In this document: positions 54,232 through 62,282 of the stretch, piece by piece
How the letters are laid out: every line of letters begins with the position of its first letter
How positions within the stretch are numbered: the stretch's first letter is position 1
NCBI GenBank assembly: GCA_910573745.1
Contig: CAJSYI010000009.1
Coordinates: 1-64,000 of the forward strand
DNA length: 64,000 bases
Source: Muribaculaceae bacterium
Lineage (GTDB): Bacteria; Bacteroidota; Bacteroidia; Bacteroidales; Muribaculaceae
Reading direction: 5' to 3'
Position numbers and translations under genes: made by a program
Notes under the pieces: model-generated
Databases searched by the model: none
Told to the model about the DNA's origin: nothing
What the model saw: only the letters and a program-made list of their open reading frames with translations

Positions 54232-56667
54232 ATGCGAAAACTATTATCATCACTGGCACTCCTGTTTGCCACAACCGCTCTGGCCTCCCCCGGGACAGAC
54301 ACGTTCCTGGGCGAAGACTTCAAAATCGAAACTGGCGATTACTTTTCAGGAAACGTCTCCGGCGCCGAGACCGGGGCGAAATACGAATTCACCAAAATAT
54401 TCGGATGGTGGGGCGCATGCTACATGAAGGCGGAAGACGGCGCATTCATCACAGTGACAGAACCGGCGGGCAGGCTCAGAAGCATCAGCAGGGACGGAGG
54501 AGTTGAGAACTCCCACTTCACCGTCTACTGTTCATCCTCCCCGATCACGAAAGACAACGCCTCGCAGGCCGAATTCATCGGAACGCTTGACGCGGCACAG
54601 ACCTTCAGTCCGACAGGAGACTACGCATACGTCGCCCTGGAGTCGAGCGTGCCTGAGGCATATTTCAACTCCCTCAGCTTCACCTGGGACGACCCGGCCC
54701 AAGGAGGGGAAGAGGGTCCCGACCACATCACGGCTGCAAACCTGCAATCCCAGAATCCGGAAGGCAACTTCTCCGCCACAAAATACGACGACCATGACGC
54801 CATGAATCCGTCAATCCGATACACCGGTGGAAGCGGAGCGGTCTACGACTTTGTGGAACTGATATCAGACGGAACGTGGTGGACACTGGACTGGAACTAT
54901 CCCTCCCCTGCCGGACATATGGTTACGTCCACGAGCGGCGGATACCTGAAAAGCGTCAAGTTCGAGATGGATTGGGTGCCGGAGTACATCAGCTTTTATG
55001 TAAGCCCGGATCCTTTGACGCAGGAAAACAAGAATGACGCCACTCAAATAACCCTCTACAGGGAAAACGGCATCATCCCCGAATGGACTGCGGACGGCAT
55101 ATACAGGTATCTCCTCTTCAGCACGGCACAGGAACGCATAACCGACCTCGCCATAGAATGGACCGAGGAGAGTCCGGTGGTAGAGGCCAAGACCCCTTCC
55201 ATCAAATGCTACGACAATCCCGTAACCGCAGGAAGTCAAGTGTACATATCCACCGAAACGCAGGATGCCACGCTGCATGTGTACGTCTATCTCAACGGGG
55301 AGAGACACTTCGGCGAGGAAGACCAGCCCACCTCCGCGACACACGAAGGCAGCAGCTATTCGTTCCGCCTTCCGGGAAAGAGCGGAGACACGGTGCTTGT
55401 CGAGGCATTCGCGACCAAAGAGGGATTTGCCGTAAGCAATACCGCCTCTCAGGAATTCTCGCTCCAGATGCCACTGGCCGAACGCCCCGGATGCGACACG
55501 TATCTTTCCAAAGTATTGCCCGGACAGACCATAACAATATCTTCGTCCACCGAAAACGCCACAATCTCATACAAATACGGAATCATCAACCATAACAACG
55601 AATCGGACAACTGGACGAGCGAACAACTCAACGGCCCCTCGCCGGTTTCGATCACAGTTCCCGCCACGGCACAGAAAGGCATGGTGTTCTTCGTAGAAGC
55701 CACAGCCACGGCGGAGGGCTTCGCTGAAAGCAGCCTATACGAACTCTACACTCCTGTCGCTTCCGCCAAGCTCGACCCGCCGTCGTTCAGCATAGAATCG
55801 GGACGCGAAGTGCGCCCAGGCACAAAGGTGGCCATAACCCGGCCCGACGATGCGAAAGCCATCCACTATTCCGTCAACGGAGGCGAGGCAAAAACGTCGG
55901 AAGAGTTCCAGGTAGAGATCGCAATCACCGAGGACACCGCCATCGAGGCATGGGTTTCAGGCGAACCGCCGTATGTGGACAGCGACAAAGCCACTGCCAC
56001 CTACACTGTGGAGGTGCTTTCTCCGCGGCAGGATGCCATCACACCTGAAATGTTCACAGACGACACCAGCAACGACAAGTATGCCGAATACGCCATGAAG
56101 TCCCAGACCACCGGATACGAATATGTCTACAACGGAGGCATGTGGACGAAAAACGACGCGATCTGTTTCTATTTAGACAGAAAAAGCCCTGAAGGCATGC
56201 AATCGATACTCTACAACAAAGAGGGCAGGAAAATCACACGCGTAAAGCTTGAATCCACCTACGACTGGAGCGGATGCTACATAATGTTCTCAAAAGAGCC
56301 GATCACACAAGTGACCGAGACCATGCAGGGATTCGACTGGATGGAAGGCCGCCTGCGCATCATGAACGACGATGACAGGGCTGATTTCGGATTCGGAGAA
56401 TGGATAGACCTATCGACACTCGAAGAGGATTTCCAAGATTGTTCATACTTCGCGGTATGGAGGTTCAGCCAGAACAGCTACGTGTCCCGTATAATAATCG
56501 AATACGCGGACAAAGAAGACGGCATAGACGGAATCAATGCCGAAAACTGCGGAACCGAAGCAATCTACGACCTGAACGGAACAAGGATGCAGTCCGTGTC
56601 GGGGCTTCGTCCGGGAATCTACATCCGCGTGGCCGGAAGCAAAACCGAGAAAATCATTGTGAAGTAA
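54232..56667 (+). CDS. Secreted protein with chitobiase-C-like repeats and T9SS-like C-terminus
   Basis: An 811-residue exported protein: signal peptide (about 1-18, ALASP), two beta domains with WWxxC/WWT features (about 20-300), and three tandem domains of about 90 residues (about 325-600). These resemble the CHB_HEX_C_1 fold, with repeated TAGSQVYIST, PGQTITISSST and PGTKVAITRP openings. A further jelly-roll-like part follows, then the sorting-like end (AIYDLNGTRMQSVSGLRPGI, KIIVK). It starts ATG 54232; an upstream frame extension runs through the terminator and is discarded. Confidence 0.7.
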   Translation: MRKLLSSLALLFATTALASPGTDTFLGEDFKIETGDYFSGNVSGAETGAKYEFTKIFGWWGACYMKAEDGAFITVTEPAGRLRSISRDGGVENSHFTVYCSSSPITKDNASQAEFIGTLDAAQTFSPTGDYAYVALESSVPEAYFNSLSFTWDDPAQGGEEGPDHITAANLQSQNPEGNFSATKYDDHDAMNPSIRYTGGSGAVYDFVELISDGTWWTLDWNYPSPAGHMVTSTSGGYLKSVKFEMDWVPEYISFYVSPDPLTQENKNDATQITLYRENGIIPEWTADGIYRYLLFSTAQERITDLAIEWTEESPVVEAKTPSIKCYDNPVTAGSQVYISTETQDATLHVYVYLNGERHFGEEDQPTSATHEGSSYSFRLPGKSGDTVLVEAFATKEGFAVSNTASQEFSLQMPLAERPGCDTYLSKVLPGQTITISSSTENATISYKYGIINHNNESDNWTSEQLNGPSPVSITVPATAQKGMVFFVEATATAEGFAESSLYELYTPVASAKLDPPSFSIESGREVRPGTKVAITRPDDAKAIHYSVNGGEAKTSEEFQVEIAITEDTAIEAWVSGEPPYVDSDKATATYTVEVLSPRQDAITPEMFTDDTSNDKYAEYAMKSQTTGYEYVYNGGMWTKNDAICFYLDRKSPEGMQSILYNKEGRKITRVKLESTYDWSGCYIMFSKEPITQVTETMQGFDWMEGRLRIMNDDDRADFGFGEWIDLSTLEEDFQDCSYFAVWRFSQNSYVSRIIIEYADKEDGIDGINAENCGTEAIYDLNGTRMQSVSGLRPGIYIRVAGSKTEKIIVK

Positions 56668-56689
56668 CCTCACGACACAGAACAACGAA

Positions 56690-56718
56690 GGTGTGCCGGA
56701 AAATGGTTCCGGCACACC
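56690..56718 (+). terminator. Intrinsic terminator-like hairpin
   Basis: Perfect 11-bp arms GGTGTGCCGGA and TCCGGCACACC around a 7-base loop; no strong T-run follows, so it may only attenuate. Confidence 0.55.
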
Positions 56719-56738
56719 CTCCACTAAAAAACGCAATC

Positions 56739-57221
56739 ATGAAACTAAAGACCGCAATCGCGATCACATGTATGATTTCTGCCGGGACACTCACGGCCTC
56801 GGCCGACTCAAAAGTGATAGTGGACCCGGCTCAGGAAGGAGCGCCCTCCCAAGAGACGGCACTCAGCGTGGACACGAAAATCACGTTCACATCCACAGGC
56901 GTGCAGATCGAAAACGGCGGCGACACACGAGCTTTCAAATACGCGGACATCGGCGGAATCAGGTTCGTAACGTCCACATCGTCTGTAACCGTAATCGAAC
57001 GCGATGCCAAATACGCCCTGCGCACCAATCCGGTGGAGACGGAACTTGAGATAACCGGACATGCCGGTACACCAGTCCCCCTGTCTATATTCTCACTCAA
57101 CGGACAGCAGATGCTATCCACCCTTAACTGGCAAGGCGAAACCCTGAACGTTGCCACACTCGCACCCGGCACATACCTGGTCAGAATCAACAACGAAACT
57201 TTTAAATTCATCAAGAAATGA
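56739..57221 (+). CDS. Short secreted protein with T9SS-like C-terminus
   Basis: A 160-residue exported protein with signal peptide (about 1-22, TASA). The first half is beta-rich (TKITFTSTGVQIENGGDTRAF) and the second half is a typical type A sorting domain: PLSIFSLNGQQMLSTLNW, APGTYLVRIN and KFIKK. It could be a small surface protein made almost only of its sorting domain. Its stop overlaps the next start (ATGA), giving translational coupling. Confidence 0.7.
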   Translation: MKLKTAIAITCMISAGTLTASADSKVIVDPAQEGAPSQETALSVDTKITFTSTGVQIENGGDTRAFKYADIGGIRFVTSTSSVTVIERDAKYALRTNPVETELEITGHAGTPVPLSIFSLNGQQMLSTLNWQGETLNVATLAPGTYLVRINNETFKFIKK

Positions 57222-58528
57222 AGAGAATTTCCATAATAATGGCATCTTTGGCAGTAGGCATTTCCTCTTTCGCCCAGACCACTGCCGAGCCAAACCGTCT
57301 TTTCCTCAATGACGAGGCCGGAGGGAAGCGCGGATACGTAATCGACCGCATGTCAGACATCACCTTCGGCCGGGTGGACGGAGAAGTTAAGGCGGAAGTG
57401 CAGATCCACTCCGTGGAAAAAGACGCACTTAAAGTATCGGTTACCCGGACAGCCGCATGCGAGGCGTTCAGAATCGACGTGCTCCCGCGATCTATCGCCA
57501 ACATGCTGACCACGCCGACGGCAATGGTCAACTATATGGATTCCCACAGCCCGGCACAGCAATACAGCCAAGACTTCACCGAGGCCGACCTCACCGGACT
57601 CGAACTTGTGGACGGAGGCGATTACACGCTGGTCACCGTCGGCATAGACGCATACGGAGTCCAGGACGGCGTATGCCGTGCAAACTTCACTGCCCCGGCC
57701 ATACCAGTGGCAGGAGACCCCAAGGTTACCGCCACCCTGAAAGAAGCCACCACGACCTCGTTCACCGTGGAGTTCGTGCCCAACTCAGACGTAAGCTCAT
57801 ATTACACAGTGGCCGGAGAAAAAGGCACCATGGAAGAGCAGTACGAGCAGTTCGGACCGATGTTCGGATTCGCCAGCTTCACCGAGATGATAATGAAATG
57901 GAGCATCGAGAAACAGGGGACTGAATCAGTAACATGGAAAGACATGGCTCCCAACACGGAATACGAGGTATACATCGTGGCATGCGACAAGTACGGAAAC
58001 CCTGCTGCACCTCAGGTGTTCGAGACGGCCACGCTCTCCATGGGCGGCCAGGGAGACGCCAAAGTGGACATAAAGCTCGGAGCCTACAAGCTCGAGAACT
58101 GGGACAACCAGATGATGCCTTCGCAGTTCATCACGTTCACACCCAACGACCAGGCTGGATGTTTCCGTTTCTCGGTCTACAAAGCCGAACAGTATGACGC
58201 ACAGGCCGACGAAATCAAGTCTGGCCTCTGTTCCGAACCTCCGATGCCGTCGATGGCCAACTGGTTCTTCTACGAACCCATCACCACCGATTTCCAGATT
58301 GACCCCGCCACGGAATGCGTAGCCATAGCCGCGGCAAAGAACATCGACGGCGTATGGGGCGAAGTAAACGAACTGAGGTTCACCACTCCGAACGAACGTC
58401 CGACGTCGGCACCCGCAACCGGCAAAATCATCCCGCGCATATCCCCACGCAAGACCACGGCCACATTCACCCAAGGGAAATTCCCCCAGCTGGAGTCTCC
58501 GAAGAGAATGACGCTGATACAGAAATGA
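57218..58528 (+). CDS. Secreted fibronectin-like protein, last of the cluster
   Basis: A 436-residue exported protein with a signal peptide (MKRISIIMASLAVGISSFAQ). Its N-terminal part (about 20-60, LFLNDEAGGKRGYVIDRMSDITFGRVDGE in two parts) resembles the start of the 56739 protein, and it has two fibronectin-like domains (about 65-165 and 170-270). A last beta part is followed by a basic Pro/Thr-rich end. Unlike its neighbours it lacks a clear T9SS sorting end; it may be a partner held by the small upstream protein to which it is translationally coupled. Confidence 0.65.
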   Translation: MKRISIIMASLAVGISSFAQTTAEPNRLFLNDEAGGKRGYVIDRMSDITFGRVDGEVKAEVQIHSVEKDALKVSVTRTAACEAFRIDVLPRSIANMLTTPTAMVNYMDSHSPAQQYSQDFTEADLTGLELVDGGDYTLVTVGIDAYGVQDGVCRANFTAPAIPVAGDPKVTATLKEATTTSFTVEFVPNSDVSSYYTVAGEKGTMEEQYEQFGPMFGFASFTEMIMKWSIEKQGTESVTWKDMAPNTEYEVYIVACDKYGNPAAPQVFETATLSMGGQGDAKVDIKLGAYKLENWDNQMMPSQFITFTPNDQAGCFRFSVYKAEQYDAQADEIKSGLCSEPPMPSMANWFFYEPITTDFQIDPATECVAIAAAKNIDGVWGEVNELRFTTPNERPTSAPATGKIIPRISPRKTTATFTQGKFPQLESPKRMTLIQK

Positions 58529-58619
58529 GCAAAGCGTGAGAAACCAGCCTTGGATGCATTCGGCAAGCATCCGGACTGATTTCAGACACTTGCTCCACCT
58601 ACAGCCGCACAGACCAGCA

Positions 58620-58660
58620 CGTGGCCGACGACTCGAAAAGAGCCATCGGCCACGCTCATT
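58620..58660 (+). terminator. Intrinsic terminator after the secreted-protein cluster
   Basis: Arms CGTGGCCGA and TCGGCCACG (9 bp) at 58620-58654, followed by CTCATTTTT. Confidence 0.65.
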
Positions 58661-58691
58661 TTTGCCGTCTCGGAAAGTTTCCGTAACTTTG
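58661..58691 (+). promoter_or_regulatory. Promoter of the small secreted ORF
   Basis: TTTG at 58661-58664 and TAACTTTG at 58684-58691 with 19 bases between; ATG at 58725. Confidence 0.6.
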
Positions 58692-58724
58692 CCTGCGAAA
58701 ATCAGGTCAAAGATTCAGCTGAAA

Positions 58725-58871
58725 ATGAAACCATACGCCCTTACAGCCACTTGCCTTCTGTCAGCCGCAATGGCTTTTCCTGCCGTTTCATACGGAATCA
58801 AGACTCAGGAAGATTCCATCGGCATATCATGCATATGGGATTTCTCGCGCCTTTCACTCCGCATAAATTAA
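58725..58871 (+). CDS. Short secreted peptide, possibly a gene remnant
   Basis: A 48-residue ORF with a good promoter and a signal-peptide-like start (MKPYALTATCLLSAAMAFPA), then only about 25 further residues (SYGIKTQEDSIGISCIW). Its stop codon TAA is exactly the target duplication of the MITE that follows. Either it is a real small exported peptide or the 5' end of a decayed gene. I recognise no family. Confidence 0.4.
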   Translation: MKPYALTATCLLSAAMAFPAVSYGIKTQEDSIGISCIWDFSRLSLRIN

Positions 58872-59181
58872 GAGGCTGTTTAAAAATGCTTGTTAACGCA
58901 GAGCCGGAAGATTTGTGATGTATTTATCCCTGCAGCGAAGGGGCATGGCGGGCTATGGGACTGAGCCGAAGGGACAAAGACGCGCAAAGGTTCCGGAATG
59001 GCGGCAGGCATTCCTGCAAAGCCTCTTTAAAAGAATTTGATGTTTCAGTCTGAATGGTGTCTTTTCCGTTAATCCGCACTTTAATCGTCGGTCACATATC
59101 CCGATATGCTCCCTCCTCATAAAGTGCGCCTTAACAAAAAATCCACCACTCTGCGTTTAACAATGATTTTTAAACAGCCTC
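58872..59181. mobile_element. MITE, 310 bp with about 32-bp terminal inverted repeats
   Basis: The left end begins GAGGCTGTTTAAAAAT and continues with TTGTTAACGCAGAG; the right end is the inverted near-copy (59150-59181). A 3-bp TAA flanks both sides (58869-58871 and 59182-59184). There is no transposase inside. A TNA-type 3-bp duplication fits movement by an IS5-family (IS1031-like) transposase encoded elsewhere. Confidence 0.75.
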
Positions 59182-59199
59182 TAAACACAAACCAAGGAT

Positions 59200-60336
59200 A
59201 TGAATCCCGACGCAACCGCACTTCCCGGAAAAAGGAACACAGTAATCTCAATCTGCAAGGGTCTGGCCATCATCCTGATGGTGATAGGCCATGCCGAAGC
59301 CCCCGACCTCCTGACGCGGATAATATACACTTTCCACATGCCGCTCTTCTTCATCACGGCAGGCTATTTCTTCTCGGCACGCAATGCCGACGAACCGTGG
59401 AAATTCTGCGCACGGCGGTTCAAGGGGCTTTACATCCCTTTCCTTAAGTGGAGCCTTTTCTTCCTCTTGCTGCACAACGTCTTCTTCCACTTCGGAATCC
59501 TCAACGAGACTTACGGCAACTGGAGCGGAGGCGTAACCCACCCCTATTCGTGGCACTCCGCCGGCGCGCGCCTGATGCAGATGTTCACGGGAATGGCAGG
59601 ATACGACGAATTTCTCGCCGGCGCGTTCTGGTTCTTCCGGGGACTGCTCGTGGCCTCTGTGCTTTTCGTGGTGCTCTACAGGCTTTTGGCAGGAACCCGA
59701 CGGCTGAACCATGTCCAGACCGCCGCCCTTGTCTGCATCGGAGCACTGGCGTTCACCGCATTCAGGATAGCGGGCGGATACAAGATAAGCGTGATTCCCA
59801 ACGGCGGAATGCGCGAGATATGGGGCCTCTTTTTCTTCGGGACAGGCGTGCTTTACAGGCATTTCGAACCGAGAATCAAAGAGAACTTCTGGCTTTTCCT
59901 CGTCTACTTCCTTCTCATCTGCGGAGCCGGATGGCTTCATCTGAGCGGAATGAACCACCGAGGCACTCTGCGCGACATATGGTCGCTGCCGCTCACAGGC
60001 ACAATCGGGTTCCTGATGGTGCATTATGCCGCCAAGATGCTTGACAAGCGGCACAACCGCCTGCGCGACATACTCGTATTCATCGGCGACAACACGCTCT
60101 ACGTGCTTGTGTTCCACATACTTGCCTACAAGGCCGTCAGTCTCTTGAAGATATGGCACTACGGACTGGAATGGGAGCAGATAGGATGCCATATGGTGAT
60201 CCATGACTTCCGCGACGACGGTTATTGGATTCTCTACTCCATCGCAGGCGTGGCGTTGCCGCTTCTCGGCCTCATCCTCGTCCGCTCCCTGCGCCGCCGC
60301 TTCTCCACGCAGTTGACAGACACTGAAATAGCATGA
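59200..60336 (+). CDS. Acyltransferase 3-family membrane protein
   Basis: A 378-residue protein with about ten hydrophobic segments, opening with the family signature KRNTVISICKGLAIILMVIGH and FHMPLFFITAGYFFS. Acyltransferase-3 proteins O-acetylate or otherwise acylate surface polysaccharides or lipids. The substrate is unknown. Without the MITE the gene would start 16 bases after the small secreted ORF, so the two may once have been one transcript. Confidence 0.8.
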   Translation: MNPDATALPGKRNTVISICKGLAIILMVIGHAEAPDLLTRIIYTFHMPLFFITAGYFFSARNADEPWKFCARRFKGLYIPFLKWSLFFLLLHNVFFHFGILNETYGNWSGGVTHPYSWHSAGARLMQMFTGMAGYDEFLAGAFWFFRGLLVASVLFVVLYRLLAGTRRLNHVQTAALVCIGALAFTAFRIAGGYKISVIPNGGMREIWGLFFFGTGVLYRHFEPRIKENFWLFLVYFLLICGAGWLHLSGMNHRGTLRDIWSLPLTGTIGFLMVHYAAKMLDKRHNRLRDILVFIGDNTLYVLVFHILAYKAVSLLKIWHYGLEWEQIGCHMVIHDFRDDGYWILYSIAGVALPLLGLILVRSLRRRFSTQLTDTEIA

Positions 60337-60512
60337 CGACAAAACCGTCAATCGCTTTCCGCTCCCCAAAAAGCACACAGAAGGCCCCGGACGCGCTTCT
60401 GCATACGCAAAACAATATTAATTAAGCACTGGAATCTTGAACCAATGCTTAATTAATCATAAACATATGATAAAAGGAGGTGTTTTATAGCAGTGTTTTG
60501 GGAAATTGTTTG
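60337..60512. other. Intergenic region with hairpin
   Basis: Contains a perfect 11-bp hairpin (arms TTAATTAAGCA and TGCTTAATTAA, 60418-60456) that may end the acyltransferase transcript. No gene is seen. Confidence 0.5.
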
Positions 60513-60520
60513 TAACTTTG
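60513..60520 (+). promoter_or_regulatory. -7 box of small RNA copy A
   Basis: TAACTTTG; the upstream -33 element is weak. Transcription would begin near 60527. Confidence 0.5.
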
Positions 60521-60526
60521 CATAGA

Positions 60527-60596
60527 GTTTTTCATGGTATTAGATTTTAAGGTTAACATTGAGGATTGGTTGTCGAGACGACAATCAATTTTTTTG
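60527..60596 (+). ncRNA. Candidate small RNA, copy A of a two-member family
   Basis: After the -7 box come TTTTTCATGGTATTAG, ATTTTAAGGTTAAC and a terminator hairpin at 60565-60589. The layout and the first 30 bases match copy B at 31072-31155 on the other strand. A frame beginning at ATG 60534 runs on beyond the terminator and looks incidental. Confidence 0.5.
60565..60596 (+). terminator. Terminator of small RNA copy A
   Basis: Eleven-bp stem ATTGGTTGTCG/CGACAATCAAT (one G-T pair), AGA loop, followed by TTTTTT. Confidence 0.75.
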
Positions 60597-60739
60597 TTTT
60601 ATGCCAGCCCTCCAATGTCAAATAAATATCCTTGGAGTGCGTTTGGATTCTCACCCTTATTTTTACAATGAATTTCCGAGCCTTGGAACGAGCCGCACAA
60701 CCGTATGCGCAAAGAGTGAATACCAACAAATCTTTATCG

Positions 60740-61129
60740 TCAGCGGGTGGTGAGCGGCGGAAGGAAAGCGTCTTCGAGATGGTCGAGCGTACAGCTGCCT
60801 TGGGTTCCGCTAACGGTGATGACGTCGAAACGGTACTCAAACCCGTATGGCAACGACTGAAGATAAGCGTTTGCCGCCCGCACAAGGCGGCTGATCTTCT
60901 TGCGTCCGACCGCATCGGCCGGATCATAGTCCTCGTCAGTACGTGCCTTCACCTCGACGAAGACAATCACGTTGTCGGCCTGCGTGATTATGTCCACCTC
61001 AAGATGGGAGCCTTTCGGCCTCCAGTTGCGTTCCCTGATGGTGTATCCCTTGGCCATAAGATATTCGGAGGCAAGCTGCTCCGCAACCTGCCCCCAATTC
61101 TCATCGGCATCCGCCCCTTTGCGGTTCAT
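60740..61129 (-). CDS. yraN: YraN/UPF0102 endonuclease-like protein
   Basis: A 129-residue protein with the restriction-endonuclease-like core of the UPF0102 family: GQVAEQLASEYLMAKGYTIR, then NWRPKGSHLEVDIITQADN and IVFVEVKAR, giving Asp and the Glu-x-Lys catalytic pattern. Its biological role is unclear; it often lies near core translation or DNA genes. ATG 61129 overlaps the manC stop. Confidence 0.85.
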   Translation of the reverse strand: MNRKGADADENWGQVAEQLASEYLMAKGYTIRERNWRPKGSHLEVDIITQADNVIVFVEVKARTDEDYDPADAVGRKKISRLVRAANAYLQSLPYGFEYRFDVITVSGTQGSCTLDHLEDAFLPPLTTR

Positions 61130-62211
61130 ACGAACTCCTCGCCGAAACGGGACCTGACATCGTTGACTATCTGGCGTATCTTCTGCTCGTCGGCCACCGG
61201 ATATATGAGCAAAGCGTTGCCGTTGTCGGCCACGATGTAGTCTTTAAGGCCGGAAGCGACTATGATTTTGTCCCCCTTCACTGCAAACAGGGAGCCTTCA
61301 CAGCCCGAAGCATGCACCTTGCAGTTCTGCACCACATTCCCGTCTCCGTTCTTGGGCGAGATTTCATAAAGGGCCTTCCATGTGCCGAGGTCGCTCCATC
61401 CGAGATCTACCGTCTTCACGTATACGTTGGATGCCTTCTCCATCACCGCATAGTCTATTGAAATGCTCTGCGCGTTCTGGAAGTTCTCGTCGATGAAACC
61501 GCGCTCGAGCGGGGTGGCATAATACTCCGCACCGGCATCGAAGATCTGCGCCATATCGGGACAGAACTCGGCAAAGGCCTTCAGTATGTCGTCGGCGCGC
61601 CAAATGAATATGCCCGAGTTCCAATAGAATTCGCCGCTGTCAACAAACAGACGCGCCATTTCCAGACTCGGCTTCTCAGTGAACGACTTCACCTTCATCG
61701 TGTCGTCGATTCCATCCACGGGTCTTCCGAGCTGTATGTATCCGTAGCCTGTGTTGGGCGACGTCGGCTTGATTCCGAGGGTGAGCAGCCTTCCTCCCTG
61801 TGCCACGAAATCGAGACCCGATTCAAGCGCACGCACGAACGCCTCTTCTTTGAGCACAAGATGGTCGGAAGGGAGAGTGGCTATAAGAGCGTCTTTGCAT
61901 CTCGCGTATATGTGGTTGGCGGCCCAGCATATGCACGGGGCCGTGTTGCGGCGCGCAGGCTCGAAAAGAATGTTCTCCTCCGGAATCTCCGGAAGCTGTC
62001 CACGTATCACCGACGCATATTTCGCATTCGTAACAAGGATTATGTTTTCGACAGGGACCACAGGGCGCACCCTGTCCACGGCCATCTGGAGCAACGAACG
62101 CCCCGTGCCGAAGAAATCGAGGAACTGCTTAGGCATGTTGTCACGGCTGAAAGGCCAGAAACGGGAACCGACGCCGCCACACATTATCACGCAGAATTTA
62201 TTGGATTTCAT
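61126..62211 (-). CDS. manC: Mannose-1-phosphate guanylyltransferase
   Basis: A 361-residue nucleotidyltransferase with the signature CGGVGSRFWPFSRDNMPKQFL near the N-terminus. Later blocks TLPSDHLVL, GYGYIQLG, FTEKP, WNSGIFIW and DLGWSDLGTW all belong to the GDP-mannose pyrophosphorylase family. It makes GDP-mannose from mannose-1-phosphate and GTP for glycans. It has no fused isomerase domain (the length is that of the transferase alone). It is transcribed with yraN by a 4-base overlap. Confidence 0.9.
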   Translation of the reverse strand: MKSNKFCVIMCGGVGSRFWPFSRDNMPKQFLDFFGTGRSLLQMAVDRVRPVVPVENIILVTNAKYASVIRGQLPEIPEENILFEPARRNTAPCICWAANHIYARCKDALIATLPSDHLVLKEEAFVRALESGLDFVAQGGRLLTLGIKPTSPNTGYGYIQLGRPVDGIDDTMKVKSFTEKPSLEMARLFVDSGEFYWNSGIFIWRADDILKAFAEFCPDMAQIFDAGAEYYATPLERGFIDENFQNAQSISIDYAVMEKASNVYVKTVDLGWSDLGTWKALYEISPKNGDGNVVQNCKVHASGCEGSLFAVKGDKIIVASGLKDYIVADNGNALLIYPVADEQKIRQIVNDVRSRFGEEFV

Positions 62212-62282
62212 AACGGATATAAGATATATGTAGCTGTTAAAGATTGAACCACTGCTTATTTTGATATTATGTCAACATGGAA

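Noticed and set aside
60553-60927. Minus-strand ORF of 124 codons crossing the yraN 3' end
   Set aside because: It overlaps both yraN and the small RNA terminator in another frame and shows no domain.
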